Shown: positions 15,619-24,793, counted from the stretch's first letter. The stretch is 64,000 nt of DNA from Pacificibacter marinus (GCF_018860665.1 NZ_JAHKPK010000039.1:1-64000); one strand, 5' to 3'. Made by a program: numbers and translations. Notes: a model not told the origin generated them from the sequence alone.

Positions 15619-16671
15619 ATGGCAGAAGTCGCCATGATCGGCATAGACCTTGCAAAGCGTGTGTTTCAACTTCACGGGGCTTGCGCCAATGGAACGGTTA
15701 TTTTTCGCAAAAAACTGACACGCATTCAGCTTCTTGCGTTTATGAGCAAACAGCCGGAATGCACTGTTGCGATGGAGGCTTGTGCGACTGCGCATAGCTG
15801 GGGCCGTGAGTTTGAGAAGCTTGGACATACCGTGCGATTGATTGCGCCTAACTACGTGAAGCCTTTCGTCAAACGACAAAAGAACGATGTTGCAGACGCC
15901 GAAGCCATTGTTGAAGCGGCATCACGGCCAACCATGCGATTTGTAGAACTAAAGTCCGAAGCCCAGCAGGCGCGGGCCATGCTGTTTCGTACACGACAGA
16001 TGTTTGTCGGTCAGCGCACCCAAACGATCAACGCGTCGTGCGATTAGCACGCCTCTTGCGTGACGCGCGGCCATCTAGCTGAGCACGGAGTTGTTGCGCC
16101 ACAAGGTGCCATCCAGGTCAAACGCTTGGCCGACGCAGTTGAAGATGAGACCATTGGCTTGCCAGCGGGCGTTCGAGAACTCGCCAAAGTATACCTCGTC
16201 CAGATCGAAGATCTCAGTGCTAAGATTGCAGGTCTGGATCGACAGATGAAGGGCGCCGCCAAAGAAGCTGAAGCGGCACGTCGCGCCCAGACCATGCCGG
16301 GCGTGGGGCCAATCACGGCTTTGGCCATAGAAACCTTTGCGCCTGACCTGAACTGCTTTCGCCGAGGTCGGAATTTTGCCGCATGGCTGGGTTTGGTCCC
16401 CAAGCAGACCTCGACTGGCGGCAAACCTCGCCTTGGTAAGACCTCAAAGATGGGCCAACGCGATATTCGACGGCTGCTGATATCCGGTGCAATGGCCGTT
16501 CTGCAGGCCGTTAAGCGCTTTGGAAAGCCTCATAACGATTGGTTGATCTCCATGTTGGAACGCAAACCCCGTATGCCGGTCGCCGTTGCATTAGCGAATA
16601 AAATGGCGCGTGGCCTGTGGGCTATGGTGACAAAGCAAGAAGACTACCGAAACCCGGTAGCGATGTCATAA
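15619..16671 (+). pseudogene. IS110-family transposase, interrupted by in-frame stop
   Basis: The N-terminal part (MAEVAMIGIDLAKRVFQLHG) carries the DEDD RuvC-like domain, with GID, MEAC and KNDVADAEAI. The C-terminal part carries the Transposase_20 domain, with MPGVGPITALAIE and FAAWLGLVPKQ. Between them, after QTINA, a stretch of nine extra codons including TAG (16045-16047) precedes RGHLAEHG in the same frame. Related transposases read INALRGHLAEHG here, so about 27-30 bases were inserted. The insert and its edges form an imperfect hairpin (gcgtcgtgc / gcgtgacgc, with an inner cgtgc / gcacg). The RBS AAAGGGAGA precedes the start. Confidence 0.8.
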
Positions 16672-16991
16672 GCGCAATGCGACGTACATCAAAACCCGGG
16701 ACTTGAGTGTGTGAGGAGATCGAAGGACAGTAAGGGAAAATGATCGGAAAGATCCGGATCAGACAAAACAGTTTTACTGCAGGAGCCAGTGAGCTCGATT
16801 TGTTGATCTGTCTTTGGTTCGCGCATCGCCATACCGGCCCGTGGCTGTATCAACCGCCGCAACGAGAGGCCTGATACATGACCGCATCCGATCACACACT
16901 CAAACCGTTCAGAAATCTCGTGCATCAATAGGGGCATCCATACATGCAGCAAATGCTATCAAAGGGGCGGCACAAAAGCGCGACAGGTCCA
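16642..16991 (+). repeat. Conserved noncoding right end, possible bridge RNA locus
   Basis: This is the second copy of the 350-base block at 86-435, about 96 percent identical without indels. Most of it is downstream of the transposase stop. IS1111-group elements are reported to encode their bridge RNA in this noncoding right end. I have not derived a secondary structure or the guide loops, so the RNA assignment is inference. Confidence 0.45.
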
Positions 16992-17268
16992 GTGTCGGTA
17001 ATGACGATGATTTGCGCTCAGTTTGCGCAGGAAGAGACGGAGCTTTTGCCGGAATGTCAGAGGCCGCGATTTTTGTAGATCATACATACGTCACGGCGAA
17101 GGTTACGAAAGAAATGTCCGATTTGGCCGCAGAGTTCGGTATCGGCTTTGTTGACGCTCCGGTGTCTGGCGGGCAAGCAGGAGCTGAAAACGGCGCGCTT
17201 TCGATTATGTGTGGTGGAGATGCCGATACATATTCAACCATCGAACCTGTTATGGTGGCATACGCGAG
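16992..17268 (+). pseudogene. Beta-hydroxyacid dehydrogenase fragment (3-hydroxyisobutyrate dehydrogenase family)
   Basis: Directly after the IS right end the frame reads SVGNDDDLRSVCAGRDGAFAG and continues FVDHTYVTAKV and FVDAPVSGGQAGAENGALSI. The last is the conserved catalytic-domain entry (DAPVSGGxxGA) of the 3-hydroxyisobutyrate / tartronate semialdehyde reductase family. The Rossmann N-terminus is missing on the IS side, and similarity ends near EPVMVAYA at 17268, before the all-helical C-terminal domain. About 90 residues remain. The gene was destroyed by the IS and a later deletion. Confidence 0.75.
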
Positions 17269-17410
17269 CGTGAGCGCGTTGATCGCACCGTAGGTCATTT
17301 CTCAATCTATGCCCACGCTTGGCCTCCCAACTCCCTACAAAAAACAATAAAGTCGAAACCGGCTGCGCATGTCTCAGCTTGCTGTCATTTATCTTGACTT
17401 ATATAATTTG

Positions 17411-17433
17411 ATATTTGATATTATATCAAATAT
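17411..17433. promoter_or_regulatory. Perfect 23-base palindrome in operon promoter, likely GntR operator
   Basis: Ten-base arms atatttgata and tatcaaatat flank a three-base centre (tta). The palindrome ends 22 bases before the dehydratase start codon. A TTGACT at 17394-17399 lies about 17 bases upstream of GATATT inside the palindrome, so a repressor bound here would block a sigma-70 promoter. The GntR protein of the same operon (23119-23784) is the natural candidate ligand. Confidence 0.6.
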
Positions 17434-17455
17434 TGAAGAGGGAAGTGAGAGCCGA

Positions 17456-18613
17456 ATGAGTAAGATCACAAAGATAGAACTGGTTGAATTCTCGTTTACG
17501 GTTGCGAATTCTGGGCCGTCCGAAGATGGCTATGATACGATCTACACCCCTGATGCAGACGGAAAGTCATCGTCACTTGCCGTGAGAATTGAAACGTCTG
17601 ACGGGATTGCAGGGGAATACGTAGGAGGGGTGCCGCTAGCTGTTGGGCAGTCGGCCTATCTTGCCAAAAAGATAATAGGCAGGAACCCGTTTCACCGTTT
17701 GGACTTTTACGAAGAATTCAAGCGGGGACTTCGTAAATATGATAAAATGGGCGCAGGAATTATTGACATAGCACTTTGGGATTGGGCCGGTAAGCGGTTA
17801 GATACATCTGTTGCGACGCTACTCGGTGCGAGCCGTAGACACCTTCCTGCTTATGCTAGTACCTACCACGGCGATCCGAATGGCGGTTTAACAACGCCAC
17901 AAGACTACGCCGATTTTGCACAGCATTGTGTGAGGCTCGGTTATGGCGCTTTCAAAATGCATGGCTGGACAGACGGTAATGTGAAACGAGAAGTTGATGC
18001 AATTCTTCTTTTGCGTGATCAAGTGGGTCCGGATATCCAGCTCATGCTTGATCCTGCCTGTCAGTTGCGCACACTTAGCGATGCTTTGCGAGTTGGTAAA
18101 GCCTGTGATGAGGCTGATTTCCTTTGGTGGGAAGATCCGTTCCGTGACGGTGGCATATCTCAATCTGCACAAAAGATTCTGCGCGAACGAGTGCGCACGC
18201 CAATTTTGGTTGGTGAGCATATGCGCGGGCTGGAATCCAAGGCTGATCTGGCGGTGTCCGGGGCGAGCGATTTTGTCCGCGTCAATCCAAACTACGATAT
18301 GGGCATTACCGGCGCGATGAAAACTGCGCATATGGCCGAGGCTCTTGGGATGGACATCGAAGTCCACGGGGCGGGGCCGGCACAACGTCATTGCATGGCC
18401 GCAATTCGCAATACCAATTACTACGAACTGGCGCTTGTTGGTCCAAAATCAGGGTCATCTTTCCCGCCAATATATGCCTGCGACTATTCGGATGCACTTG
18501 AATCTGTCGGGGCTGATGGAACTTTTCCTGTTCCATCAGGGGTCGGTATTGGCGTTCAATATGACTGGGATCTTATTCGTGGAAATGCGACCAATACGAT
18601 TGTGTTTCAATGA
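17456..18613 (+). CDS. Enolase-superfamily sugar acid dehydratase (mandelate racemase group)
   Basis: The 385-residue protein has the mandelate racemase/muconate lactonising fold. Metal ligands are Asp 199 (MLDPAC), Glu 226 (WWEDPF) and Glu 254 (GEHM). Catalytic candidates are Lys 167 in KMH at the end of the second barrel strand and His 304 (EVHGAG). Such enzymes remove water from sugar acids to give 2-keto-3-deoxy acids. Its operon carries a sugar ABC transporter, an aldose dehydrogenase, a lactonase and a mutarotase, so the substrate is probably an aldonate such as L-fuconate or L-rhamnonate. I chose ATG at 17456, preceded by GAGGGAAG, because an upstream frame from 17369 covers the operator palindrome. 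Confidence 0.8.
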   Translation: MSKITKIELVEFSFTVANSGPSEDGYDTIYTPDADGKSSSLAVRIETSDGIAGEYVGGVPLAVGQSAYLAKKIIGRNPFHRLDFYEEFKRGLRKYDKMGAGIIDIALWDWAGKRLDTSVATLLGASRRHLPAYASTYHGDPNGGLTTPQDYADFAQHCVRLGYGAFKMHGWTDGNVKREVDAILLLRDQVGPDIQLMLDPACQLRTLSDALRVGKACDEADFLWWEDPFRDGGISQSAQKILRERVRTPILVGEHMRGLESKADLAVSGASDFVRVNPNYDMGITGAMKTAHMAEALGMDIEVHGAGPAQRHCMAAIRNTNYYELALVGPKSGSSFPPIYACDYSDALESVGADGTFPVPSGVGIGVQYDWDLIRGNATNTIVFQ

Positions 18614-18665
18614 CAAAATTTGTTTTCTCTTGCGGCGAAATGCCATTCTGTATGGGGTGGAAAAC

Positions 18666-18689
18666 GCCGCACATCTTTATAAGTGCGGC
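18666..18689. other. Intercistronic stem-loop before ABC ATPase gene
   Basis: Seven-base arms gccgcac and gtgcggc enclose a ten-base loop in the 95-base gap between the dehydratase and ABC ATPase genes. No T-run follows, so it is more likely an RNA-stability or processing element than a terminator. Confidence 0.35.
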
Positions 18690-18708
18690 AGAAATTCGGG
18701 GACAATAG

Positions 18709-19809
18709 ATGGCTGAAGTTGAACTGCAAAAAGTTACGAAAATGTTTGGCGCGTTACAGGTCATTCATGGCGTAGACCTTACAATTTCTTCGGGTGAATT
18801 TGTCGTGTTTGTTGGCCCGTCAGGGTCCGGAAAATCAACATTGCTACGCATGGTTTCAGGGCTGGAAACTGTTTCTGATGGGGATGTTCTGATCGATGGC
18901 GAAGACATGACATTTGCTGAACCGTCCGAACGGGGCATCGCGATGGTGTTCCAGTCTTATGCACTTTATCCGCATATGAACGTCTACAATAATATGGCGT
19001 TCAACCTGCGCCTGTCTCGATACTCTAAGGCCGAGGCTAAGAAGCTTGTTCATGATGCCGCGCGCATTTTGCGGATCGAAGACTTGCTGGATCGCTCGCC
19101 TGCCGAGTTGTCTGGGGGGCAACGACAACGGGTTGCAATTGGCCGAGCGATTGTGCGCAAGCCAAAGGTTTTCCTATTCGATGAGCCACTTTCGAACCTT
19201 GATGCGGCGCTTCGCGTTCAAATGCGGCTTGAGATCGAACGCCTCCATCGAGAGTTGGATGCGACGATGATTTATGTCACGCACGATCAAGTGGAAGCTA
19301 TGACAATGGCTGATCGAATTGTTGTTCTCGACAAGGGCTCCATTCAGCAGGTGGGTACACCGATGGAGTTGTACAAACGACCGAAAAACCTTTTCGTCGC
19401 GGGATTTATTGGGTCACCTAAAATGAATTTTTTCGATGCCAAAGTCTCCAGCGACGGGTCCGAAAATGTACATCTTGTTGCTAATTCGAAAACCACATTC
19501 AAATTACCTAATTTAAGGCTGAATGCGAATGATGATCTGACGGTTGGTGTGCGCCCCGAAGAGATTTCCGTCTATACTTCGATTGCGGAGGTGCCTGACA
19601 CCCATATCGCGATGACCGCAAGAGTGGATGCGGTAGAACGACTTGGCAACATAAACTACGGCTATTTCAATGTCGGCGCGGAGGAACTCGTGATTGCACA
19701 AATCATGGGGCACACCGATTTGGATCATGGTCAACAGATCGTCTTTGGCGTGCCCAAAGCCGAGCTGCACGTTTTCGATTCTGCGGGACAATCATTGACC
19801 GCTGGATAG
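18709..19809 (+). CDS. Sugar ABC transporter ATPase (UgpC/MalK family)
   Basis: The 366-residue protein has one ABC ATPase domain with Walker A GPSGSGKST, signature LSGGQRQRVAIGRAI, Walker B VFLFDEPLSNLD and H-loop THDQ. A C-terminal OB/TOBE domain follows (VGVRPEEISVY), as in MalK/UgpC proteins for carbohydrate import. It would pair with the two permeases at 21198-23030 and the binding protein at 19861-21132. It sits second in the operon. Confidence 0.9.
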   Translation: MAEVELQKVTKMFGALQVIHGVDLTISSGEFVVFVGPSGSGKSTLLRMVSGLETVSDGDVLIDGEDMTFAEPSERGIAMVFQSYALYPHMNVYNNMAFNLRLSRYSKAEAKKLVHDAARILRIEDLLDRSPAELSGGQRQRVAIGRAIVRKPKVFLFDEPLSNLDAALRVQMRLEIERLHRELDATMIYVTHDQVEAMTMADRIVVLDKGSIQQVGTPMELYKRPKNLFVAGFIGSPKMNFFDAKVSSDGSENVHLVANSKTTFKLPNLRLNANDDLTVGVRPEEISVYTSIAEVPDTHIAMTARVDAVERLGNINYGYFNVGAEELVIAQIMGHTDLDHGQQIVFGVPKAELHVFDSAGQSLTAG

Positions 19810-19821
19810 GGAGGAACGACC

Positions 19822-19839
19822 GCCAGTTTTTTGACTGGC
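19822..19839. other. Intercistronic stem-loop before binding-protein gene
   Basis: Six-base arms gccagt and actggc enclose a six-base loop. The hairpin lies 21 bases upstream of the binding-protein start and its AGGGAGGA ribosome binding site. Such hairpins often protect the transcript of the highly needed binding protein. Confidence 0.35.
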
Positions 19840-19860
19840 AGCAACACTAGGGAGGACTAA

Positions 19861-21132
19861 ATGACACGATTACCTGAGACCATATTCGGATGTTTCGGTG
19901 CGCTATCTATGTCGCTTTTTGCATCCGCTTCGCAGGCGCAGACACAAATCACTGTTTGGAGCGACACTGCACGAATTTCTACGTTCGAAGCCTATGATGC
20001 CGCGCATCCTGACATCGATCTTGAACTGCTAACGGTCGATAAAGATGAACTGGTGACCAAACTGCAGCTGGCTATGCGGGCCAAAGCGGATGTGCCTGAC
20101 GTCATTTTTATGTCGTCGTCAAATCATCCCGCGCAGCTTTCGACACGGCGTACTGATTATCTCGCTGATATTAGCGATGTTGTGAGCCAAGACATATTCG
20201 ATGGCTTTTTACCAAACGCCAATTCTGTGTGTTCGCTTAACGGTGGGATATTGTGCTTGCGTAACGATGTGGCTCATTTGGTTATGTGGTACGATAAACC
20301 ACTGATGGACGAGCTAGGTGTTGAAATGCCTGAGACTTGGGAAGAATTCGAACAGCTTGGTGCGGATTTGACGGCACGAGGCGAAGGATACTTTCTTGGG
20401 TCGGGTGTGCAACCTGACATCGTCATCGGTATGCTGGGTGCATCTGGTTGCGAGATCGGTTTTCCGGTAGACGGTGCAGAAAATACGCTCCGAATCGATC
20501 TGTCGACAGAACCCTGTTTGCGGATGGCTGGACTGATTGATCGCATGCTTGAAAATGGTAGCCTGTTAAGATTCGGAACATCTGAACCAGGCCTAATTAC
20601 GCAAGCAAGCGCTGGTAAAATTGTCATGAGCATCGGCCCGACTTGGTTTGGCGAATATGTCATGAAGCCGAACTATAAAATCCCAGAAGGTCACCTGACT
20701 GCAGCAATGCCGTTGCGCTGGGCAGACGAAGATAAGCCAGTTGCATGGAGCTGGGGCGGTGGTAATTTTGGGTATTGGAAAGAGACTAAGTATCCGGAAA
20801 TCGCGTCTGACATCATCACTTGGGCCACGACACAAGAAGATCACCTGATCAATGCCGTGACTATGCCCGCATATGAGCAACCGTCGATTGCATGGGGCGA
20901 GCGTGTTAATAACGATCCATATTATGCGACGAATGATGTGTATGACACGATGCTGGCTGCCGCAGCGTATTCCAGCCCGCATTTTGCATCGCTTGGATAT
21001 GATATGCGGTCTGCATTTGGTAAAACCATCAGTGCATCACTGTCCACGGATGGCAAATTGGTAGATCTCTTGTCGGTTTATGAAAAAGAACTAACCAACG
21101 CCGCACGTTTGGCGGGCTATAAGGTAGAGTAA
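19861..21132 (+). CDS. Sugar ABC transporter substrate-binding protein (family 1)
   Basis: The 423-residue protein starts with a signal peptide cleaved after about ASASQAQ (residue 29), so it is periplasmic. The rest is a type 1 extracellular solute-binding fold: QITVWSDTARI at the N-terminus, VPDVIFMSSSNHP, and LVMWYDKPLMDELGVEMPET, which is typical of oligo- and monosaccharide binders. It delivers the substrate to the permeases encoded downstream. Substrate inferred from operon: a deoxyhexose such as L-fucose or L-rhamnose. The RBS is AGGGAGG. Confidence 0.88.
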   Translation: MTRLPETIFGCFGALSMSLFASASQAQTQITVWSDTARISTFEAYDAAHPDIDLELLTVDKDELVTKLQLAMRAKADVPDVIFMSSSNHPAQLSTRRTDYLADISDVVSQDIFDGFLPNANSVCSLNGGILCLRNDVAHLVMWYDKPLMDELGVEMPETWEEFEQLGADLTARGEGYFLGSGVQPDIVIGMLGASGCEIGFPVDGAENTLRIDLSTEPCLRMAGLIDRMLENGSLLRFGTSEPGLITQASAGKIVMSIGPTWFGEYVMKPNYKIPEGHLTAAMPLRWADEDKPVAWSWGGGNFGYWKETKYPEIASDIITWATTQEDHLINAVTMPAYEQPSIAWGERVNNDPYYATNDVYDTMLAAAAYSSPHFASLGYDMRSAFGKTISASLSTDGKLVDLLSVYEKELTNAARLAGYKVE

Positions 21133-21141
21133 TCACTTGGC

Positions 21142-21167
21142 TCGGGCATGTTCATGGATGTGCCCGA
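21142..21167. terminator. Stem-loop after binding-protein gene, possible attenuator
   Basis: Arms tcgggca and tgcccga enclose a twelve-base loop 10 bases after the binding-protein stop. No T-run follows, so it probably gives partial termination or 3' end protection. This would keep binding protein levels above those of the permeases. Confidence 0.35.
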
Positions 21168-21197
21168 ATAACCCATAACCAGACCGAGGGTATACGT

Positions 21198-22130
21198 GTG
21201 AATAAGACTAGCCAAGCGGGAACCATTCAAGTCCCAAAAGATCGAATGAAAAGGCGTCGTCGTCAACAACGTCGTGGCTTGGTTGCGTCATACCTGTTCG
21301 TGTTGCCGTACCTCTGCCTGCTTTTAATGTTCGGTGTGATCCCTGTGATTTACGCATTCGGCATGAGCTTTTTTGACACAATTTCTGGCGTATTCTGGGG
21401 CATAACGAACTACAAGATGGCATTCCAAGATTACCGACTGGAAGAAGCCATCTACAATATTATCGGTTTTGTTGCGCTTTGGGTGTCCGTCACCATTATC
21501 GTTGTGACTGGCCTATCTCTGATGCTGGACATCCTAAGCCGCAGAGTGGCGACCACTATTCGCACCATTTATTTCTTGCCTGGAGCGATCACATCATCGG
21601 CTATTGTTGTTCTTTGGTTGTTTCTGGTCGACCCGTTGGTCAGCCCATTTCAAGCTGTTTTTCATATGTTCGGCTGGGAAGCCCGTCAGCATGTTGTCAA
21701 TGGCCTTGGTATGGTCAGTCTATTTGCAATCATGTCATTTTTTGCCCACTCTGGTGGATGGATCATCGTGATGGGCGGCGCGCTGTCGGGGCTGTCGCGT
21801 GAAGTAATGGAAGCATCGCGTGTGGATGGCGCTAACCTTTGGCAGCAAGCAGTCTATGTGAAACTTCCAATGATTTGGAAATCAGTCGCACTGATGGGCA
21901 TTTTGACCCTCGCGGGCGGCTTGCAGATTTTCGTTGAACCACAATTGATGGGCATGGCTGGCCCGCAATATGCGCGATCGGATTGGTCCGTCAATCAGCT
22001 CGCCTTCCAGTATGCGTTTAGTATGGGGGATTTTGGCATCTCGGCGGCTCTTAGTACGATGTTGATCACCGTCTCGGTTACGATTGCGCTAATTCTGATT
22101 TTCGCAACCAAATTCTATCAAGTTAAATAA
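21198..22130 (+). CDS. Sugar ABC transporter permease 1
   Basis: The 310-residue inner-membrane protein has a long basic N-terminus (KRRRRQQRR), six predicted membrane helices and the EAA loop EASRVDGANLWQQAVYVKLP that contacts the ATPase. It is of the MalF/UgpA type. A 16-base gap separates it from permease 2, so the two are cotranslated as a heterodimer. The start at 21198 is GTG, as the codon at that position shows. Confidence 0.88.
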   Translation: MNKTSQAGTIQVPKDRMKRRRRQQRRGLVASYLFVLPYLCLLLMFGVIPVIYAFGMSFFDTISGVFWGITNYKMAFQDYRLEEAIYNIIGFVALWVSVTIIVVTGLSLMLDILSRRVATTIRTIYFLPGAITSSAIVVLWLFLVDPLVSPFQAVFHMFGWEARQHVVNGLGMVSLFAIMSFFAHSGGWIIVMGGALSGLSREVMEASRVDGANLWQQAVYVKLPMIWKSVALMGILTLAGGLQIFVEPQLMGMAGPQYARSDWSVNQLAFQYAFSMGDFGISAALSTMLITVSVTIALILIFATKFYQVK

Positions 22131-22145
22131 GAGGGGCGATTTGAA

Positions 22146-23030
22146 ATGAGCAAAAAACGCAAGGGATCATTCAGTGTCAGCCGGTTCGCCGTCTACTCTA
22201 TGCTTGGTTTTGGATTGATCTTTTACGGGGTGCCGTTGCTTTGGCTCTTTGTTGCCGGCACTCGTTCACAAGTCTCCCTGTTTTCAGACCCCGTGTTTAC
22301 GATTGGGACTTGGGCGCAGGCAAAGGAAACGTGGCACGATCTGACATCATACAATGACTTTCAAATTTTAAATTGGGCCAAAAATTCGGTGATCTATTCG
22401 CTGGGCGGTGTAAGCTTGTCGCTTGCGACGGCTATTCCTGCTGGCTACGCCCTTGCTGTGACTGAATTTCCTGGACGTAAATCTATTCTGGTCTTGACGC
22501 TTATTGCGATGATCACGCCGAGCCAAGCGATTGTGTTGCCGATCTTTCTTGAGCTTTTGGCGCTGGGCCTCAACAACACTTATCTTGGCCTGATCTTGGC
22601 GACAGGCTTTTTCCCGTTCGGGATTTATCTATCCTATGTGTTCTTTTCCAGTTCACTTCCTAAAGGTGTGATGGATTCTGCAAGGGTGGACGGATGCAAT
22701 AGGTTTCAACTGTTTATCCATATCGCGTTGCCTCTGGCCAAACCGGTTATCGCACTGGTTGCTTTCTTCAGCTTCCTGGCGAACTGGAGTAACTATTTTT
22801 TGGCTTTCGTTCTGCTGTCCAGCGAAAAACTTTTCAATCTGCCTCTGGGGTTGACCGCATTGATCAATTCCTCTGGTGCATTGGAAAATCAGGCGGCGAA
22901 TGATATTCCGATCCGGATGCCAGAAGCCATTCAGGCCGCGATTGTTGTGGTCGCACCGGTTCTGGTCGTGTTCTTGATGGCACAACGTTATGTCAGAACG
23001 GGGATGCTTGCAGGGGCCGAAAAAGGCTAG
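22146..23030 (+). CDS. Sugar ABC transporter permease 2
   Basis: The 294-residue inner-membrane protein is of the MalG/UgpE type, with six membrane helices and the EAA loop DSARVDGCNRFQLFIHIALP. RBS GAGGGG precedes the ATG. It completes the import system together with the ATPase (18709), binding protein (19861) and permease 1. Confidence 0.88.
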   Translation: MSKKRKGSFSVSRFAVYSMLGFGLIFYGVPLLWLFVAGTRSQVSLFSDPVFTIGTWAQAKETWHDLTSYNDFQILNWAKNSVIYSLGGVSLSLATAIPAGYALAVTEFPGRKSILVLTLIAMITPSQAIVLPIFLELLALGLNNTYLGLILATGFFPFGIYLSYVFFSSSLPKGVMDSARVDGCNRFQLFIHIALPLAKPVIALVAFFSFLANWSNYFLAFVLLSSEKLFNLPLGLTALINSSGALENQAANDIPIRMPEAIQAAIVVVAPVLVVFLMAQRYVRTGMLAGAEKG

Positions 23031-23118
23031 GCTATGTTTCTGCCAAGGAGGGACGTATTATCGTCAAGTGAAAATGCATTGGGATGATGTAATCCCAGTT
23101 ACGGAGTAAATTTTAATT

Positions 23119-23784
23119 ATGGACAGCGAAACCCATACTGGAGACGCGCTCGGGGAAACCACTTATTCGCGGGTGCGCAAGGCGCTGTTGGCGGATATTG
23201 TTAATGGTCACTTCGAACCCGGCGCGCGGTTGAAAATCGCCGAGTTGAGTAAACGATACGGTCTCAGCCAGATGCCTATACGAGAAGCTTTGCAACAGCT
23301 ACAAGGTGAGGGGCTTGTGGTCATAATGCCTCATAAAGGGGCGAGTGTAAGGGCTTTAGATCATCGGTTTCTGACTGACGTTTATGAAATTCGAATTGCA
23401 TTAAGCGGTATTTACTACCGCGACGCGGTGGCCTTTGCAGATGCCGAATTTGATGCAAAACTCGAAGAAATTCAAAAAGGTTTTGATGTTGCGATGGAAC
23501 GTGAAAACGTTAGTGATTGCAACGAATGCAATCGTCAATTCCATTTTGAAATTGAATCACGTTGCTTGAACGAGGAAGCGGTGCGTGCAGGGATGAGGTA
23601 CAAGCGGCTGACGGGTTCGCTGCGTGATCTTTTCGGTTTCCAGATTGAACGGTTGCGCGACATTTCGGGCGAACATTGGGCGATCATCAATGCGATTAAA
23701 GCCCGAGATACCGAAGCGGCGATTGCCGCAGGGCGCAAGCATATCGCACTTGCCCAAGCCAGCATGGAACAGAATTTTGACTAA
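23119..23784 (+). CDS. GntR family regulator (FadR/FCD type)
   Basis: The 221-residue protein has an N-terminal winged helix (LKIAELSKRYGLSQMPIREA near residues 37-56) and an FCD effector domain. The FCD metal-type residues include Asp in VYEIRIAL and His in NRQFHFEI. It sits inside the sugar operon, between permease 2 and the dehydrogenase, and probably represses the operon at the 23-base palindrome at 17411-17433. A short inverted repeat (tgggat, six bases, atccca) lies 22 bases upstream of its start. Confidence 0.85.
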   Translation: MDSETHTGDALGETTYSRVRKALLADIVNGHFEPGARLKIAELSKRYGLSQMPIREALQQLQGEGLVVIMPHKGASVRALDHRFLTDVYEIRIALSGIYYRDAVAFADAEFDAKLEEIQKGFDVAMERENVSDCNECNRQFHFEIESRCLNEEAVRAGMRYKRLTGSLRDLFGFQIERLRDISGEHWAIINAIKARDTEAAIAAGRKHIALAQASMEQNFD

Positions 23785-23788
23785 AAAA

Positions 23789-24793
23789 ATGCATTCACCT
23801 CGCCGCATCGGGGAAACAGGCCTAACGGTTTCGCCTTTGGGGTTTGGAACGGCCCCATTGGGAGGGCTGTTTGAAGCAAGCAGCGACGATGCCGCAGGAT
23901 GTGCAATAGATGCTGCCATTGATGGTGGCATTACACACTTTGATACTGCTCCGAGTTACGGATTTGGACTGGCTGAAGAGCGGTTAGGGACGGCATTGAA
24001 GGTGAAACACGCCCTTGAAAAAACTCATGTCGTATCCAGTAAAGTTGGCCGTATTCTTGTGAATGATACTAATGAAACCCCGCGGAAAAACTGGGCTGAA
24101 GATAGCGGTCGCCGCGCTCGGTATGACGTCAGCCGCGACGGAATTCTGCGATCAGTTGAAGATAGTCTTGAGCGAACAAAGTTGGAAAGGTTGGATATTT
24201 TATTCCTTCATGATCCCGACAAGCAGGCAGAAGACGACACGACATTGACAAAAATTCTAACTGAGGCCTATGGCGCAATGGATGAGCTGCGAGCGCAAGG
24301 CATGATTTCGGCCATCGGTATTGGAGTGAACTCTGCTACCCCATGTTTTCGCGCGCTTGAGGTCGGCGCGTGGGATTGTTTTATGTTGGCAGGCTCGCAT
24401 TCGGTTCTGACGCAAGAAGACGACGGGTTGCTGGATAAGTGCTTGAAACATAAGATTTCAGTTATGATTGCGGCACCGTTTTTGTCTGGTGTTTTGGCGG
24501 GAGGGGATCACTGGCGATATAAACCTGTACCCGAAGACATCCATACGCGCGTGTCAGTTTTACGAAAACTGTGTCGACAGTACGGGGTTGCTATTGAGTC
24601 CGCGGCGCTTCAGTTTCCGTTGTTTCATCCAGCCGTCTGCAATGTGGTTGTAGGCATGCGTACTGCGAGTGAAGTTGCGCAGAATCTGGCGGCTCTCAAC
24701 TCAGAAATTCCAGCAGATCTATGGGCATCACTGAATGCGGAAGGATTTATCTCCGACGGCCATTTTGAATATACCCCGTCCTGTGTGGCATGA
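23789..24793 (+). CDS. Aldo/keto reductase, aldose 1-dehydrogenase type
   Basis: The 334-residue TIM-barrel protein carries aldo/keto reductase landmarks: GFGTAPLGGLF near the N-terminus, THFDTAPSYGFGLAEERLG with catalytic Asp and Tyr, and LDILFLHDPD. It is closest in pattern to D-threo-aldose 1-dehydrogenase / L-fucose dehydrogenase, which oxidise the sugar C1 to a lactone with NAD(P)+. The next gene, a lactonase, would open that lactone. It starts four bases after the GntR stop; a longer in-frame start inside the GntR gene is not supported. Its stop overlaps the lactonase start (ATGA). Confidence 0.82.
   Translation: MHSPRRIGETGLTVSPLGFGTAPLGGLFEASSDDAAGCAIDAAIDGGITHFDTAPSYGFGLAEERLGTALKVKHALEKTHVVSSKVGRILVNDTNETPRKNWAEDSGRRARYDVSRDGILRSVEDSLERTKLERLDILFLHDPDKQAEDDTTLTKILTEAYGAMDELRAQGMISAIGIGVNSATPCFRALEVGAWDCFMLAGSHSVLTQEDDGLLDKCLKHKISVMIAAPFLSGVLAGGDHWRYKPVPEDIHTRVSVLRKLCRQYGVAIESAALQFPLFHPAVCNVVVGMRTASEVAQNLAALNSEIPADLWASLNAEGFISDGHFEYTPSCVA

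Larger units (their letters stand above)
15619..16991 (+). mobile_element. IS110-family element (IS1111-like layout), left end undefined
   Basis: The element holds one DEDD-type transposase frame (15619-16671) followed by about 320 noncoding bases. Its right end at 16991 is fixed by comparison with the partial copy at 86-435. The left end cannot be fixed from one copy; it lies somewhere between 15510 and 15619. A long noncoding region downstream of the transposase is the arrangement described for the IS1111 group. The transposase is interrupted, so this copy is not autonomous. Confidence 0.8.
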
